Assembly: GCF_024124905.1 (NCBI RefSeq)
Contig: NZ_JAMXST010000004.1
Coordinates: forward strand, 1-64,000
Reading direction: 5' to 3'
DNA from: Cellulosimicrobium cellulans
GTDB taxonomy: Bacteria > Actinomycetota > Actinomycetes > Actinomycetales > Cellulomonadaceae
DNA length: 64,000 nucleotides
Shown here: positions 7,715-17,086 of the stretch, piece by piece
Layout of the letters: the number at the start of each line of letters is the position of its first letter
Numbering within the stretch: position 1 is the first letter of the stretch
The notes under the pieces: model-generated
What the model was told of the DNA's origin: nothing
Database searches by the model: none
Seen by the model: the letters and a program-made list of their open reading frames with translations, nothing else
Position numbers and translations under genes: made by a program

Positions 7715-10700
7715 GTGAGCACTGCTGCGCACGAGCACACCGACCGATCGAGCGCACAGGGAGCACGGGCCCGCATCCGACGACGCGCGCGACTGACGGC
7801 CCTCGCCACGGCTGCCCTCGTCGCGGTCGGGATCGTGCCGGGACCGGCGGTGACGACGGCGGCGGCGACCGAGCACACGGAGGTGGTGCCCGTCCCGAAG
7901 CTTCCGGGAGGGCGACTCCAGGCGTGGGGCGACCCGCAGCGCCGGACGGCGGGCGAGCTCGACGTCCCGCCGCTCCCCGAGGGGCTGGACTACGTGGACG
8001 CGGCCGCCGGGCACGGGTTCGGCCTCGCGCTGCGCAGCGACGGCCAGGCGGTGTCGTTCGGCGCCTACAGGGGTTCGCCCGTCACGGTCCCGGCGCTGCC
8101 GGACGGTGTCCGGTACGCGGCGGTGGGAGCGGGGGAGCACGGCATCGCGTACTTCCTGACGACCGCTGGTGACGTCGTCGTGGTCGGCGCGCGGCCGGAC
8201 GGGGCGGGAGAGGACGCCGTCCCGTCCCTGCCGAGCGGCGTCTGGTACACGGAGGTCGCCGCCGCCTACCGGAAGTTCGCCGCCCTGCGCAGCGACGGGA
8301 CGATCGCAGCATGGGGAGACGACTCGACGGAGGTCCCGGCGCTGCCGGACGGGCTGCGCTACGTCGACCTCGTGGCGGGCGAGTACCACTTCCTCGCGCT
8401 GCGCTCCGACGGGCGCGTCGTCTCCTGGGCGACCCGCTCCTGCGGCGAGGGCGACCTGCCGGTGTCGGCGTCGAGCCCGTACGTGGCTCTCTCGGCAGGG
8501 ATGGACACGTCCTTCGCGCTCCGTTCCGACGGTTCGCTCGTGCGGCGCGGATGCGGTGCTTCCGTCGTCCAGGACGGCCCGGTGCTCGACCCGGGTGAGC
8601 GCGCCGTCGCCGTCACGGCCACGTACCGCCACGGCTTCGTCGTCACGGACCAGGGCAGGCTGGTCTCGTGGGGCGCGCCGCTCTACGGGTACTCCGTCCC
8701 CGAGCGTCCGGCGGGCGAGTCGCCCGTGGTCGACGTCGCGGCGCAGGCCTGGGGCCTGGGGGCTGCCGAGAGCCTCGTCCTGACGCTGACCGCTCCCGAG
8801 TCCGCGACCGTGCCGGACGCCCCGGTGCGCGACGAGCTGCACCCCGGTGCCGCGGGCGTCGTCGTGTGGGGAGCGCGGCCCGAGGACGAGCTCCCGCCGC
8901 CGCTGCCGACCGGGGTCCGCTACACCGGCGTGAGCGTCGGACCGGAGCAGGTCGTCCTGGTCCGCTCCGACGGCGGGGCGGTGGGATACGGCGACGACGC
9001 GGCGGGAGGGAGCAGCATCAGGGTGCCGACGGGGAGCCGCGTCGTGGACGTCTCCGCCGGGACGACGCACGCCGCGTTCATCACGGCGCGTCCGGGTGGG
9101 CCCCCGGAGACCTACCTCTCCTTCAGCGGGCGCGGAAGCGACCATGTGATGGACGACGACGTCGCGGTCGAGGCGGGGGACGGCGTCTCGCTGCTGCTGT
9201 CGAGCGAGGGGGCGACGGACAAGGGGGCCGTGTCCGTCCACGGCCCGTCCACGTCCTCCTGGCTCCCGCTCCCGGAGCAGCCGGTCCAGGTCCCGACGGT
9301 CGACGTGTCGCTCGGCACCCGGCACGCGCTCCTGGCGCGAGCCGACGGGACCGTGGCGGGCTGGGGAGACCCGGCGGAGGGCGCGACCGCCGGGCAGCAG
9401 CCGCCCGCAGGGCTCAAGTTCGTCCAGGTGGCCGCCGGCGAGGGGTTCTCTCTCGGGCTCCTGTCGGACGGGACGCTGCGGGGGTGGGGGCGTGACACGT
9501 TCGGCCAGGCGAGCCCGCCGGCGCCGCCGCGCGGAGAGCGGTTCGTCGCCGTCGACGCCGGGCGCGACCACGCCGTCGCCCTCGTCTCCGACGGCTCCGT
9601 GGTCGCCTGGGGCCGTGACGACGCGGGGCAGGCCTCCGTCGAGGGTGTGCCGGCGGGCACGCGATTCTCCGCGGTGTCCGCGGGCGGGGACACGACGGCT
9701 GCCATCGTCGGGGAGCAGGCGGCGGTCGAGCTGTCGGCTCCCTCGCACTGGCCGGCGGACGACGCGCTCCCGCTGGCCGCGACCGTGCGGGCGGACGGCG
9801 GTCCTGCGGAGGGCGACGTGGCTTTCGTGGTCGACGGCCGGACCGTCGCGGTCGTGCCGCTGCGTGACGGGACCGCCGTCGTGCGGGCCTGGCCGGGGGC
9901 GACCGAGGCGCCGGAACGCTCCGTGCAGGCCGTCTATCTCGGGGCGCCGGGTGTCGCGCCGTTCTCGGCGACGGCCGCCGTCGGCGTCGGTGCCCGCTCT
10001 GCTCCGCAGCCCTCGGCAACCTCTGCGACCCCGACGGTCGATCGGCTGCAGGGCAAGGACCGCTACGCGACGGCGGTCGCCGCGACGAGCGAGCTCGGCC
10101 CGGACATCCCCGTGCTGTACCTCGCGTCGGGCGAGGCGTTCGCCGACGCGCTCTCCGCCGCCCCCGCGGCCGCGTACGAGGGCGGAGCGCTGCTCCTCAC
10201 GCGTCGTGACGCGATCCCGTCCGTGGTCGAGCAGGAGATCCGGCGGCTCGCGCCGCGGAGGATCGTCGTCGTCGGGGGACCGGGGGCAGTCTCCTACGCG
10301 GTCGAGTCGCGTGCGGGGACGCTCGCCCCGGTGGTCTGGCGGTACGCAGGGCAGGACCGGTACCAGACGTCCCGACGAGTCGTCGAGCACGCGTTCGGGA
10401 CTCAGGTCGGGGGAGTGGTTCTCGCCGACGGAAGGTCGTTCCCCGACGCGCTCGCCGCCGGGGCTGCGTCCGGGGCGTCCGGCGTCCCGGTGCTCCTCGT
10501 CCCCGGGAACGCGACGACTCTCGACCCCCGGGTCGTTCAGATGTTCCAGACGCTCGGCGTCCGGGGCGTGACCGTCGTCGGCGGCTCGGGCGCGGTGAGC
10601 CCGGCGCTCGAGCACGCTGCCGGACGAGTGCCCGGTGTCGTCGGGACGGAGCGCCTGGGCGGGGCCGACCGGTACGCGACGGCGATGGCGGTCAACGACG

Positions 10701-10957
10701 TCGTCTTCGGCACGTGGCACGATCAGGGAATCTGGTCGCCAGCGGCCGCCAACCTCGCCGCAGGGTCCGACTTTCCCGACGCGCTCGCGGGAGCCGCTGC
10801 GGCGGGCCTCCGGCGCGAGCCGCTCTTCGTCGTCCCGTCGAGGTGCCTGCCGCCCGCAGTCCGGACGGCTCTGCGCGCCACCGAGGTCGCGCACGTGCGC
10901 CTCTACGGCGGCACGGGGTCGCTGTCGCCGGCGGTCGAGCGTCTGGAGCAGTGCTGA
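7715..10957 (+). CDS. Secreted RCC1-repeat protein with three C-terminal cell-wall-binding repeats
   Basis: 1080 residues from a GTG with an AGGAGGGGG ribosome site. A long Arg-rich signal peptide ends near residue 50. Residues about 55-670 hold RCC1-like beta-propeller repeats, with recurrent ALRSDG, VAAWG and PALPDGLRYV patterns. An Ig-like segment follows (about 670-770), then three cell-wall-binding type 2 repeats starting near 773 (DRLQGKDRYATAV), 871 (AGQDRYQTSRRV) and 974 (LGGADRYATAMAV). Such repeats anchor proteins non-covalently to the wall. It is probably a surface protein of about 110 kDa whose propeller ligand is unknown. Confidence 0.85.
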   Translation: MSTAAHEHTDRSSAQGARARIRRRARLTALATAALVAVGIVPGPAVTTAAATEHTEVVPVPKLPGGRLQAWGDPQRRTAGELDVPPLPEGLDYVDAAAGHGFGLALRSDGQAVSFGAYRGSPVTVPALPDGVRYAAVGAGEHGIAYFLTTAGDVVVVGARPDGAGEDAVPSLPSGVWYTEVAAAYRKFAALRSDGTIAAWGDDSTEVPALPDGLRYVDLVAGEYHFLALRSDGRVVSWATRSCGEGDLPVSASSPYVALSAGMDTSFALRSDGSLVRRGCGASVVQDGPVLDPGERAVAVTATYRHGFVVTDQGRLVSWGAPLYGYSVPERPAGESPVVDVAAQAWGLGAAESLVLTLTAPESATVPDAPVRDELHPGAAGVVVWGARPEDELPPPLPTGVRYTGVSVGPEQVVLVRSDGGAVGYGDDAAGGSSIRVPTGSRVVDVSAGTTHAAFITARPGGPPETYLSFSGRGSDHVMDDDVAVEAGDGVSLLLSSEGATDKGAVSVHGPSTSSWLPLPEQPVQVPTVDVSLGTRHALLARADGTVAGWGDPAEGATAGQQPPAGLKFVQVAAGEGFSLGLLSDGTLRGWGRDTFGQASPPAPPRGERFVAVDAGRDHAVALVSDGSVVAWGRDDAGQASVEGVPAGTRFSAVSAGGDTTAAIVGEQAAVELSAPSHWPADDALPLAATVRADGGPAEGDVAFVVDGRTVAVVPLRDGTAVVRAWPGATEAPERSVQAVYLGAPGVAPFSATAAVGVGARSAPQPSATSATPTVDRLQGKDRYATAVAATSELGPDIPVLYLASGEAFADALSAAPAAAYEGGALLLTRRDAIPSVVEQEIRRLAPRRIVVVGGPGAVSYAVESRAGTLAPVVWRYAGQDRYQTSRRVVEHAFGTQVGGVVLADGRSFPDALAAGAASGASGVPVLLVPGNATTLDPRVVQMFQTLGVRGVTVVGGSGAVSPALEHAAGRVPGVVGTERLGGADRYATAMAVNDVVFGTWHDQGIWSPAAANLAAGSDFPDALAGAAAAGLRREPLFVVPSRCLPPAVRTALRATEVAHVRLYGGTGSLSPAVERLEQC

Positions 10958-11000
10958 GGCGAGCGTGCCTTCCCGGGCGCGGCCCGTCCCGCGCCCGGTG

Positions 11001-11053
11001 ACGCACGACGGCGGCCGCTCACCTCCCCGAGGTGAGCGGCCGCCGTCGTGCGT
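11001..11053. terminator. Shared bidirectional terminator
   Basis: Perfect inverted repeat with 25-base arms and a CCC loop. It sits between the convergent RCC1 gene (ends 10957) and ppa (ends 11072), so it can terminate both. Confidence 0.9.
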
Positions 11054-11071
11054 GCTGCCGGGGGCCGGGCG

Positions 11072-11575
11072 TCAGTGGCCCGGCGTGTGGTACCCGGAGT
11101 CGATGGCGCGCTGCAGGGAGCGCTCGATCTCGGCCTCGGCGTCCGCGCGGCCGACCCAGTGGGCGCCCTCGACGGACTTGCCGGGCTCGAGGTCCTTGTA
11201 GACCTCGAAGAAGTGCTGGATCTCCAGGCGGTGGAAGTCGGAGACGTCGTCGATGTCCTGGCGCCACGCGGCGCGCTGGTCGCCCGTCGGGACGCAGAGG
11301 ACCTTGTCGTCGCCGCCGGCCTCGTCGCGCATGCGGAACATGCCGAGCGCGCGGCAGCGGATCAGGCAGCCGGGGAACGTCGGCTCCTCGAGCAGGACGA
11401 GCGCGTCCAGCGGGTCGCCGTCCTCGCCGAGCGTCCCCTCGATGAACCCGTAGTCGTCGGGATACCGCGTCGAGGTGAAGAGCATGCGGTCGAGGCGGAT
11501 GCGACCGGTCGCGTGGTCCACCTCGTACTTGTTGCGCTGCCCCTTGGGGATCTCGATCGTGACGTCGAACTCCAC
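11072..11575 (-). CDS. ppa: Inorganic pyrophosphatase (family I)
   Basis: Hydrolyses pyrophosphate to phosphate and drives biosynthetic reactions forward. 167 residues, normal for the bacterial family. It shows the [11 protein letters not shown] start, YPDDYGFIE and the metal-binding [10 protein letters not shown] motif. The GTG start has a GGAGGAA ribosome site; the open frame upstream has no support. It is divergent from dacB, the same ppa/dacB arrangement as in Mycobacterium. Confidence 0.97.
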   Translation of the reverse strand: MEFDVTIEIPKGQRNKYEVDHATGRIRLDRMLFTSTRYPDDYGFIEGTLGEDGDPLDALVLLEEPTFPGCLIRCRALGMFRMRDEAGGDDKVLCVPTGDQRAAWRQDIDDVSDFHRLEIQHFFEVYKDLEPGKSVEGAHWVGRADAEAEIERSLQRAIDSGYHTPGH

Positions 11576-11722
11576 TGCTTCCTCCAGTCGTACCGGCACC
11601 GCGACGCTCGGGCGGTGGCTGGGTCTGTGGACGACGGACCACGCCGTCGTGCGGGAACTAGTGTGACACGTGCCGTCCGCGCGAGAGGGTTCCCACGGGC
11701 CCCGCGGGCTGGCGGGCTGAGT

Positions 11723-11728
11723 GATAAT
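11723..11728 (+). promoter_or_regulatory. -10 box for leaderless dacB
   Basis: GATAAT, preceded by TG one base earlier, ends 6 bases before the GTG at 11735. No ribosome site is seen between the -10 box and the start. Confidence 0.5.
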
Positions 11729-11734
11729 GCGCAC

Positions 11735-13234
11735 GTGCCCGCACCCGACGTCCCGGTCCAGGCACCGGTGCCCACCGGTGCCGAGCAGGCGCGCCCGGAC
11801 GGGACGGGGCGAGAGAGGCGCATGGGCCGGGGAGCGCGCACGGGCGTCGCCGTCGGCGTCGTGCTCGCCCTCGCGGGCGGGTACGTCGTGGCGGACGCGT
11901 ACGACGTCGTCCCCGGCGTGCTCACGACCGCAGCGCCCTCCCCGGAGCCGAACCCGTTCCCCGAGGCTCCGGGCGCCGTCGCGGCGCCCCCGCTCGGGCC
12001 CGGGCTGCCGACGCTCGACGCCGCGGCCCCGGTCCCGGCCGCGGGCAGCGTGCAGGACCTCGTCGACGCGCTCGCGGCGGACACCCGGCTCGGGCCCCGG
12101 GTCGGCGTCCTGGTCACCGACGCGGCGACGGGCGACGTGCTCGGCGCGAGCGGCGACACGGTCGGTCACGTCCCGGCGTCGACGCTCAAGACCTTCACCG
12201 CGGCGGCCGCCCTCACGTCTCCCGGCGCGCACGCGACCCTCCCGACGCGCGCCGTCCTCGAGGGGCAGGAGACCGTCTACCTCGTGGGGGGCGGCGACAT
12301 GATGCTCGCCGCCGGCGCGGGCGACCCGACGGCGGTCAACGGCCGGGCCGGCCTCGGCGACCTCGCGGCCCAGGTCGCGGGCGAGCTCCGGCTCACGGGT
12401 CGCACGACGATCTCTCTGCGTCTCGACGACACGCTCTTCACGGGCGCCGCGGTCGCGCCGACGGTCGACCCGGCGAGCGTCCGGAACGGCTACGTCGCGC
12501 CCGTCGCCGCGCTCGCGGTCGACATCGCGCGGCTCGAGGACGAGGAGTACGCGCCGCGCGCCGAGGACCCGGCGATGTCCGCCGCGGAGGCGTTCGTCGC
12601 CGCGCTCGCCGAGCAGGGGGTCACCGTGGCGGGCGACGTCGTGCGCGCCCCGGCGCCCGACGACGGCCGCACGGTCGGTGAGGTGGAGTCCGCGCCGCTG
12701 AGCGAGGTCGTCGCGTACCTGCTGCAGCACTCCGACAACACCATCACCGAGGTCGTGGGGCGGATCGTCGCGATCGACGCGGGGCTGCCCGGCTCGGCGG
12801 CGGGCGCGACGCAGGCCGTCCGCACGGCCGTCGAGGGGCTCGGGGTCGACCTCACGGGCGCGGCGCTCGCCGACCTCTCGGGCCTCGGCGACGGCTCGAT
12901 CGTCACGCCCGCGCAGCTCGACGAGGTCGTCGGCCTGCTCGCGGACCCGGCGCACCCGTCGCTGCGGCCCGGCGCGGTCGGGCTGCCGGTCGCGGGACTG
13001 TCCGGGACGCTCGGCGAGCGCTACCTCGAGAACGCGGGCCGCGGCGTCGTGCGGGCCAAGACGGGCAGCCTGCCGAACGTCACGTCGCTCGCGGGGACGG
13101 TCGTCACGGCCGACGACCGCCTCCTCGTGTTCTCCCTCATGGCCGACGCCGTCCCCGACGGCGGCACGTACGGCGCGCGCCTCATCTTCGACGACTTCGT
13201 CGCGTCGCTCGCGGAGTGCGGCTGCACCGCCTGA
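11735..13234 (+). CDS. dacB: D-alanyl-D-alanine carboxypeptidase/endopeptidase (PBP4 type)
   Basis: Trims D-Ala or cuts cross-links in peptidoglycan outside the membrane. 499 residues from the GTG at 11735. A membrane anchor ([16 protein letters not shown]) is followed by a Pro-rich linker and a penicillin-binding domain. The active-site motifs are all present: STLK (Ser149), SDN (Ser333) and KTG (Lys442), with the large insert between the first two that is typical of class C PBPs. An alternative ATG at 11822 has a GAGAGAGG site and would keep the anchor. Ends 10 bases from the convergent vapC. Confidence 0.93.
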   Translation: MPAPDVPVQAPVPTGAEQARPDGTGRERRMGRGARTGVAVGVVLALAGGYVVADAYDVVPGVLTTAAPSPEPNPFPEAPGAVAAPPLGPGLPTLDAAAPVPAAGSVQDLVDALAADTRLGPRVGVLVTDAATGDVLGASGDTVGHVPASTLKTFTAAAALTSPGAHATLPTRAVLEGQETVYLVGGGDMMLAAGAGDPTAVNGRAGLGDLAAQVAGELRLTGRTTISLRLDDTLFTGAAVAPTVDPASVRNGYVAPVAALAVDIARLEDEEYAPRAEDPAMSAAEAFVAALAEQGVTVAGDVVRAPAPDDGRTVGEVESAPLSEVVAYLLQHSDNTITEVVGRIVAIDAGLPGSAAGATQAVRTAVEGLGVDLTGAALADLSGLGDGSIVTPAQLDEVVGLLADPAHPSLRPGAVGLPVAGLSGTLGERYLENAGRGVVRAKTGSLPNVTSLAGTVVTADDRLLVFSLMADAVPDGGTYGARLIFDDFVASLAECGCTA

Positions 13235-13244
13235 ACGGTGTTGC

Positions 13245-13667
13245 TCACGGTTCGTCCGGCGTTTCCATGAGCCAGTCCTCGACCTCGAGACCGGGGACGC
13301 GAGAGAACTCGCGGACGTTGTTCGTCACCATGACGAGCCCGAGCGACCGGGCGTGCCCGGCGAGGAGGGCGTCGTAGGGCCTGATGGGCGTGCCGCGGGC
13401 GGCGAGGAGGGCGCGGACGCGGCCGGCGTGCATCGCCGCGAGACCGTCGAAGGGGAGCACGTCCACGAGCGACAGCAGCTCGTCCACGGCCTGACGGTTG
13501 CGATGCGGGTCGTCCGACCGCTCGATGCCGTACTCGAGCTCCATCTCGCTCACCGTCGAGACCGCGACGCGTCCCTCTGCCTCCCGAAGCCTCGGTCGCG
13601 CGGCTGCGCCGTTCCTCCGCAAGAGCGCGATCAGGACGTTCGTGTCCAGCAGGTAGAGCGTGCTCAC
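13245..13667 (-). CDS. vapC: VapC-type PIN-domain toxin
   Basis: 140 residues of the PIN ribonuclease fold. Acidic metal-binding residues are in place: Asp8 in YLLDTNVLI, Glu in SEMELEYGI (41-45) and Asp99 in [10 protein letters not shown], with TNNVREF toward the end. Family members cleave tRNA or rRNA when freed from their antitoxin; the target here is unknown. The GTG start overlaps the stop of vapB (GTGA), so the toxin is translated only after its antitoxin. The pair sits inside an otherwise conserved dacB-DUF2342-tilS-hpt order, which suggests insertion. Confidence 0.9.
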   Translation of the reverse strand: MSTLYLLDTNVLIALLRRNGAAARPRLREAEGRVAVSTVSEMELEYGIERSDDPHRNRQAVDELLSLVDVLPFDGLAAMHAGRVRALLAARGTPIRPYDALLAGHARSLGLVMVTNNVREFSRVPGLEVEDWLMETPDEP

Positions 13668-13897
13668 AGGGCGCCGCGCTCCTCTGCGGTCCCCTGGTCG
13701 CGGTCGGGGAGGAAGTCGTCGGCGACGCGGAGCCCGTGGTCGAACCACTCGTCCCACCCGGAGCCGGCCGGCGTGATCACGCGGGACCTGCCGACGGCCC
13801 GGACCTCGACCTCGCGGACGTCGTCGGGCAGCGCGACCGCCTTGGGCAGGCGGACCGCCTGCGTCCGGTTGCTGCGGAACACCGTCGTGCGGACCAT
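13664..13897 (-). CDS. vapB: VapB-type antitoxin (AbrB-like DNA-binding)
   Basis: 77 residues. The N-terminus (TTVFRSNRTQAVRLPKAVAL) is the swapped-hairpin AbrB/SpoVT fold of VapB antitoxins. The C-terminal tail (WDEWFDHGLRVADDF) is the toxin-binding part. It neutralises VapC and, by family analogy, represses its own promoter with VapC as co-repressor. ATG start; GAGGAGG lies 8 bases upstream. A palindromic element overlaps its promoter (13916-13936). Confidence 0.9.
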   Translation of the reverse strand: MVRTTVFRSNRTQAVRLPKAVALPDDVREVEVRAVGRSRVITPAGSGWDEWFDHGLRVADDFLPDRDQGTAEERGAL

Positions 13898-13915
13898 CGG
13901 GAAGCCTCCTCGGTC

Positions 13916-13936
13916 GTATATCCCGGGAGTATATCC
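13916..13936 (-). promoter_or_regulatory. vapBC promoter/operator
   Basis: On the minus strand a TATACT -10 element runs into TCCCGGGA and a second GATATAC. Around the central TCCCGGGA palindrome the flanks read TATA on both sides, and GGATATAC/GGGATATAC form a direct repeat. This AT-rich patch is unlike its surroundings. It is a plausible VapBC autoregulation site, inferred from position. Confidence 0.5.
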
Positions 13937-13966
13937 TTACTCCTCACACGACCCCTGGTCCCGGGA

Positions 13967-13972
13967 TACGGT
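13967..13972 (+). promoter_or_regulatory. -10 box for the leaderless DUF2342 gene
   Basis: TACGGT ends 6 bases before the GTG at 13979, with no ribosome site between. Confidence 0.5.
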
Positions 13973-13978
13973 GAGACG

Positions 13979-15178
13979 GTGACACTCGTCGAGCAGGACG
14001 GCCGTTCGGGCAGCGACCCGTCACGTGGTGACACCTCGATCGTCGACTGGTCGGCCGCCGCCCAGATCGCGGGCCGGCTCGCGCGCCCGGGACCCCAGGC
14101 GTCGCGCGACGAGCTCGCCGACCTGGTCGAGGGGCTGCGCGGCGCGGCGCAGGCCGCCGTGCCCCACGTGCTCGACGTGACGCGCATGAGTCCCGCCGCG
14201 GGCGGGTCGACGGCTGGGCCCACGACCGCACTCGGCACCGTGTACGTGGTGGACCGTGCGCGCTGGGCGCGCGCCAACACCGAGATCATGGCGTCGCTCA
14301 CCGACGGCGTGACGGACGCGCTCGTCGGCGAGCGAGGACGCGTCCCGCAGGCGACGGCGCTCGTCGGGGCCGCCCAGGTCGGGTCGGTCCTCGCAGTCCT
14401 GTCCAGCCGGGTCCTCGGCCAGTTCGACCCCTACAGCGGGCTGGGAGGCACCGCGCCAGCGGCCGCGATCGGCGTCGTGCCCGACGGCGGCCCGTCCCCG
14501 GCGGCCACCGGCTCGCCCGGGCGGCTCGTGCTCGTGGCGCCGAACGTCCTCCAGGTGGAGCGCGCGCTGGATCTCAAGCCTGCCGACTTCCGCCTCTGGG
14601 TGTGCCTGCATGAGCAGACGCACGCGCTGCAGTTCGCCGCCGCGCCGTGGCTCGCCGACCACCTGCGCACGCGCGCGAGCGCGCTGCTCACCGAGCTCTC
14701 CGCGTCGTCGCGCCGGCTCGCCGAGGCGCGGCTGCGCGAGAAGCTCGCCACCGTGGGGCGCGCCGTCCTCCACGCCGTGCGCGGCGAGGAGGGGACCTTC
14801 GTGGACGGTCTGCTCACGCCCGAGGAGCAGGACCGCCTCGCCGACGTCACGGCCGTCATGGCCCTGCTGGAGGGCCACGCCGACGTGGCGATGGACGCCG
14901 TCGGGCCCCGCACCGTGCGCACGGTGCGCAGCATCCGCCGCAAGTTCGAGGCCCGGCGCGACGGCGAGGGGCGCTCCGGGTTCGACGTCGTGCTCCGGCG
15001 GGTGCTCGGCATGGACGCCAAGATCGCGCAGTACCGCGACGGCGCCGCGTTCGTGCGCGCGGTCGAGAGGGAGGTCGGGCGCGACGGGTTCAACGCCGTG
15101 TGGGCGGCGCCCGAGAACCTGCCGACCGCCCGCGAGATCGCCGACGCGCGCGCCTGGGTGCGCCGCGTCCACGGCTGA
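13979..15178 (+). CDS. Zinc-dependent metalloprotease-like protein (DUF2342)
   Basis: 399 residues of the actinobacterial DUF2342 family, also called coenzyme F420 biosynthesis-associated protein. A zinc-binding HEQTH motif (His211, His215) is followed by LLEGHAD, which gives the downstream ligand pattern. These support a metallopeptidase fold, but no activity is established for the family to my knowledge. It directly precedes tilS (4-base gap), as in Mycobacterium. The leaderless GTG start agrees with the beginning of sequence similarity. Confidence 0.85.
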   Translation: MTLVEQDGRSGSDPSRGDTSIVDWSAAAQIAGRLARPGPQASRDELADLVEGLRGAAQAAVPHVLDVTRMSPAAGGSTAGPTTALGTVYVVDRARWARANTEIMASLTDGVTDALVGERGRVPQATALVGAAQVGSVLAVLSSRVLGQFDPYSGLGGTAPAAAIGVVPDGGPSPAATGSPGRLVLVAPNVLQVERALDLKPADFRLWVCLHEQTHALQFAAAPWLADHLRTRASALLTELSASSRRLAEARLREKLATVGRAVLHAVRGEEGTFVDGLLTPEEQDRLADVTAVMALLEGHADVAMDAVGPRTVRTVRSIRRKFEARRDGEGRSGFDVVLRRVLGMDAKIAQYRDGAAFVRAVEREVGRDGFNAVWAAPENLPTAREIADARAWVRRVHG

Positions 15179-15182
15179 GCCG

Positions 15183-16325
15183 GTGGGCGGGCCGGCACCC
15201 GTCGTCGCCACCGCCCGGCGGGCCGTGCGCGGCGCGCTCGGGGACCTGGATCGCGGGGATCTCGTGCTCGTCGCGTGCTCGGGCGGCGCCGACTCGACGG
15301 CGCTCGCGGCCGCCACGGCGTTCGTCGCGCCCCGGCTCGGGCTGCGCGCGGGCGCCGTCGTCGTGGACCACGGGCTCCAGGCCGGCAGCGCGGGCGTCGC
15401 GGCGGACGCCGCGGAGCGCTGCCGGGGCCTCGGGCTCGACCCGGTCGAGGTGCGCCGCGTCGTCGTCCCGGCGTCGGGCGACGGCCCGGAGGCCGCCGCG
15501 CGCGCGGCCCGCTACGCGGCGCTCGACGCCGCGGCGAGCGAGCACGGCGCCGCCGCGGTGCTTCTGGGCCACACGTGCGACGACCAGGCGGAGACGGTGC
15601 TGCTCGGGCTCGCCCGCGGGGCCGGTGCTCGCTCGCTCGCCGGGATGGCGCCCCGACGCGGCGTCCACCGGCGCCCGTTCCTCGCGCTGCGGCGCGGGGA
15701 CACCGAGGCCGTGTGCCGCACGCTCGGGCTCGCGTGGTGGGACGACCCCACGAACGGCCTGCCGGGCGACGACGCGACGCTGCCGGGCGCGACGGCGCCG
15801 CCCCTGCGCTCCCAGGTGCGCGCGCGCGTCGTGCCCCCGCTGGTCGACGTGCTCGGGCCCGGTGCCGTGCCGGCGCTCGCGCGCACCGCGGACCTGCTGC
15901 GCGACGACGCCGACCTGCTCGACGCGCTCGCCGCGGACCTCCTCGTGACCGCCCTGGTGGCGACTCCGGACGACGGCGAGGGCGGCCCGGTCGGCGAGCC
16001 CGCGGCGTCGGGCGCCGAGAACGTGGTGCTGGACGCCGGGGTGCTCGCCACCGCGCACCCGGCCCTCCGGCGTCGCGCGCTGCGGACGGCGGCGCTGCGC
16101 GCGGGCTGCCCCGCGGGCGACCTCTTCGCCGTGCACGTCGACGCGCTCGACGCGCTCGTCACGGCGTGGCGGGGTCAGGGACCCGTGCACCTGCCGGGCG
16201 ACCTGAGGGCCGCGCGCGCGTGTGGCAGGCTTTCCCTGGGCCCGGACGCGACGCCCCGGCGCAGCATCCCCCCGCGAACCCCCACGATCCTCATCACCCC
16301 CACCACCCCCACACCTCAGGAGTGA
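15183..16325 (+). CDS. tilS: tRNA(Ile)-lysidine synthetase
   Basis: Modifies C34 of the minor tRNA-Ile anticodon to lysidine, an essential step for AUA decoding. 380 residues. The ATP-pyrophosphatase P-loop SGGADS is at 33-38, followed by [27 protein letters not shown] and the WWDDPTN segment. The C-terminal part is short and ends in a Thr/Pro-rich tail. GTG start 4 bases after the DUF2342 stop. Its end is 5 bases from the hpt start, as expected for the tilS-hpt pair. Confidence 0.93.
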   Translation: MGGPAPVVATARRAVRGALGDLDRGDLVLVACSGGADSTALAAATAFVAPRLGLRAGAVVVDHGLQAGSAGVAADAAERCRGLGLDPVEVRRVVVPASGDGPEAAARAARYAALDAAASEHGAAAVLLGHTCDDQAETVLLGLARGAGARSLAGMAPRRGVHRRPFLALRRGDTEAVCRTLGLAWWDDPTNGLPGDDATLPGATAPPLRSQVRARVVPPLVDVLGPGAVPALARTADLLRDDADLLDALAADLLVTALVATPDDGEGGPVGEPAASGAENVVLDAGVLATAHPALRRRALRTAALRAGCPAGDLFAVHVDALDALVTAWRGQGPVHLPGDLRAARACGRLSLGPDATPRRSIPPRTPTILITPTTPTPQE

Positions 16326-16330
16326 CCCCC

Positions 16331-16885
16331 GTGGAAGCATCGGACGTCGCAGGCGACCTCGAGAACATCCTGCTCACCGAGGAGCAGCTCGGAGCGCGGC
16401 TCGACGAGATCGCGGCGCAGATCGACCGCGACTACGCGGGCAAGGACCTCCTGCTCGTCGGCGTCCTCAAGGGCGCCGTCATGGTCATGGCGGACCTCGC
16501 GCGGCGCCTGCACAGCCACGTCGAGATGGACTGGATGGCGGTCTCGTCGTACGGGTCGGGGACCAAGTCCTCGGGCGTCGTGCGCATCCTCAAGGACCTC
16601 GACGCGGACCTCACGGGCCGCAACGTGCTCATCGTCGAGGACATCATCGACTCGGGTCTCACGCTCTCGTGGCTCCTGTCGAACCTGCGCTCGCGCGGGC
16701 CGGCGTCGGTCGAGATCGCGGCCATGCTGCGCAAGCCCGACGCCGCGAAGACCGACGTCGACGTCCGGTACGTCGGGTTCGACATCCCGAACGAGTTCGT
16801 CGTCGGCTACGGCCTCGACTACGCGGAGAAGTACCGCAACCTGCCGTTCGTCGGGACGCTCGCGCCGCACGTGTACTCGAGCTGA
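16331..16885 (+). CDS. hpt: Hypoxanthine phosphoribosyltransferase
   Basis: Salvages hypoxanthine and guanine with PRPP. 184 residues with the [16 protein letters not shown] segment and the PRPP-binding loop [14 protein letters not shown]. The GTG chosen has AGGAG 8 bases upstream; an in-frame GTG nine bases earlier overlaps that site and is less likely. Followed by a hairpin (16898-16921), so ftsH is probably also transcribed from its own promoter. Confidence 0.95.
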   Translation: MEASDVAGDLENILLTEEQLGARLDEIAAQIDRDYAGKDLLLVGVLKGAVMVMADLARRLHSHVEMDWMAVSSYGSGTKSSGVVRILKDLDADLTGRNVLIVEDIIDSGLTLSWLLSNLRSRGPASVEIAAMLRKPDAAKTDVDVRYVGFDIPNEFVVGYGLDYAEKYRNLPFVGTLAPHVYSS

Positions 16886-16897
16886 ACGAGAGGCGGC

Positions 16898-16921
16898 CGC
16901 GCCCCCGGCCACGGGGGCGCG
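16898..16921 (+). terminator. Hairpin after hpt
   Basis: CGCGCCCCC paired with GGGGGCGCG around a 6-base loop, 12 bases after the hpt stop. No T tract. The following 165 bases to ftsH contain a possible TAGTTT -10 box (17027-17032) but no gene. Confidence 0.6.
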
Positions 16922-17086
16922 ACGACCGCCCGCGTCCGGGCGGCGTGCCGCCCGCGCCCAGGCGACGTGGGCCACGCCCTGGGCGAACAGAGGCGTGATC
17001 CCCAGCAGGCGTCAAGGTCCAGAGTGTAGTTTCGAGCCCGAACACTTGCGCGAGCGGAGGGATCCGGGGCGCACGCCCCGTCGCCG

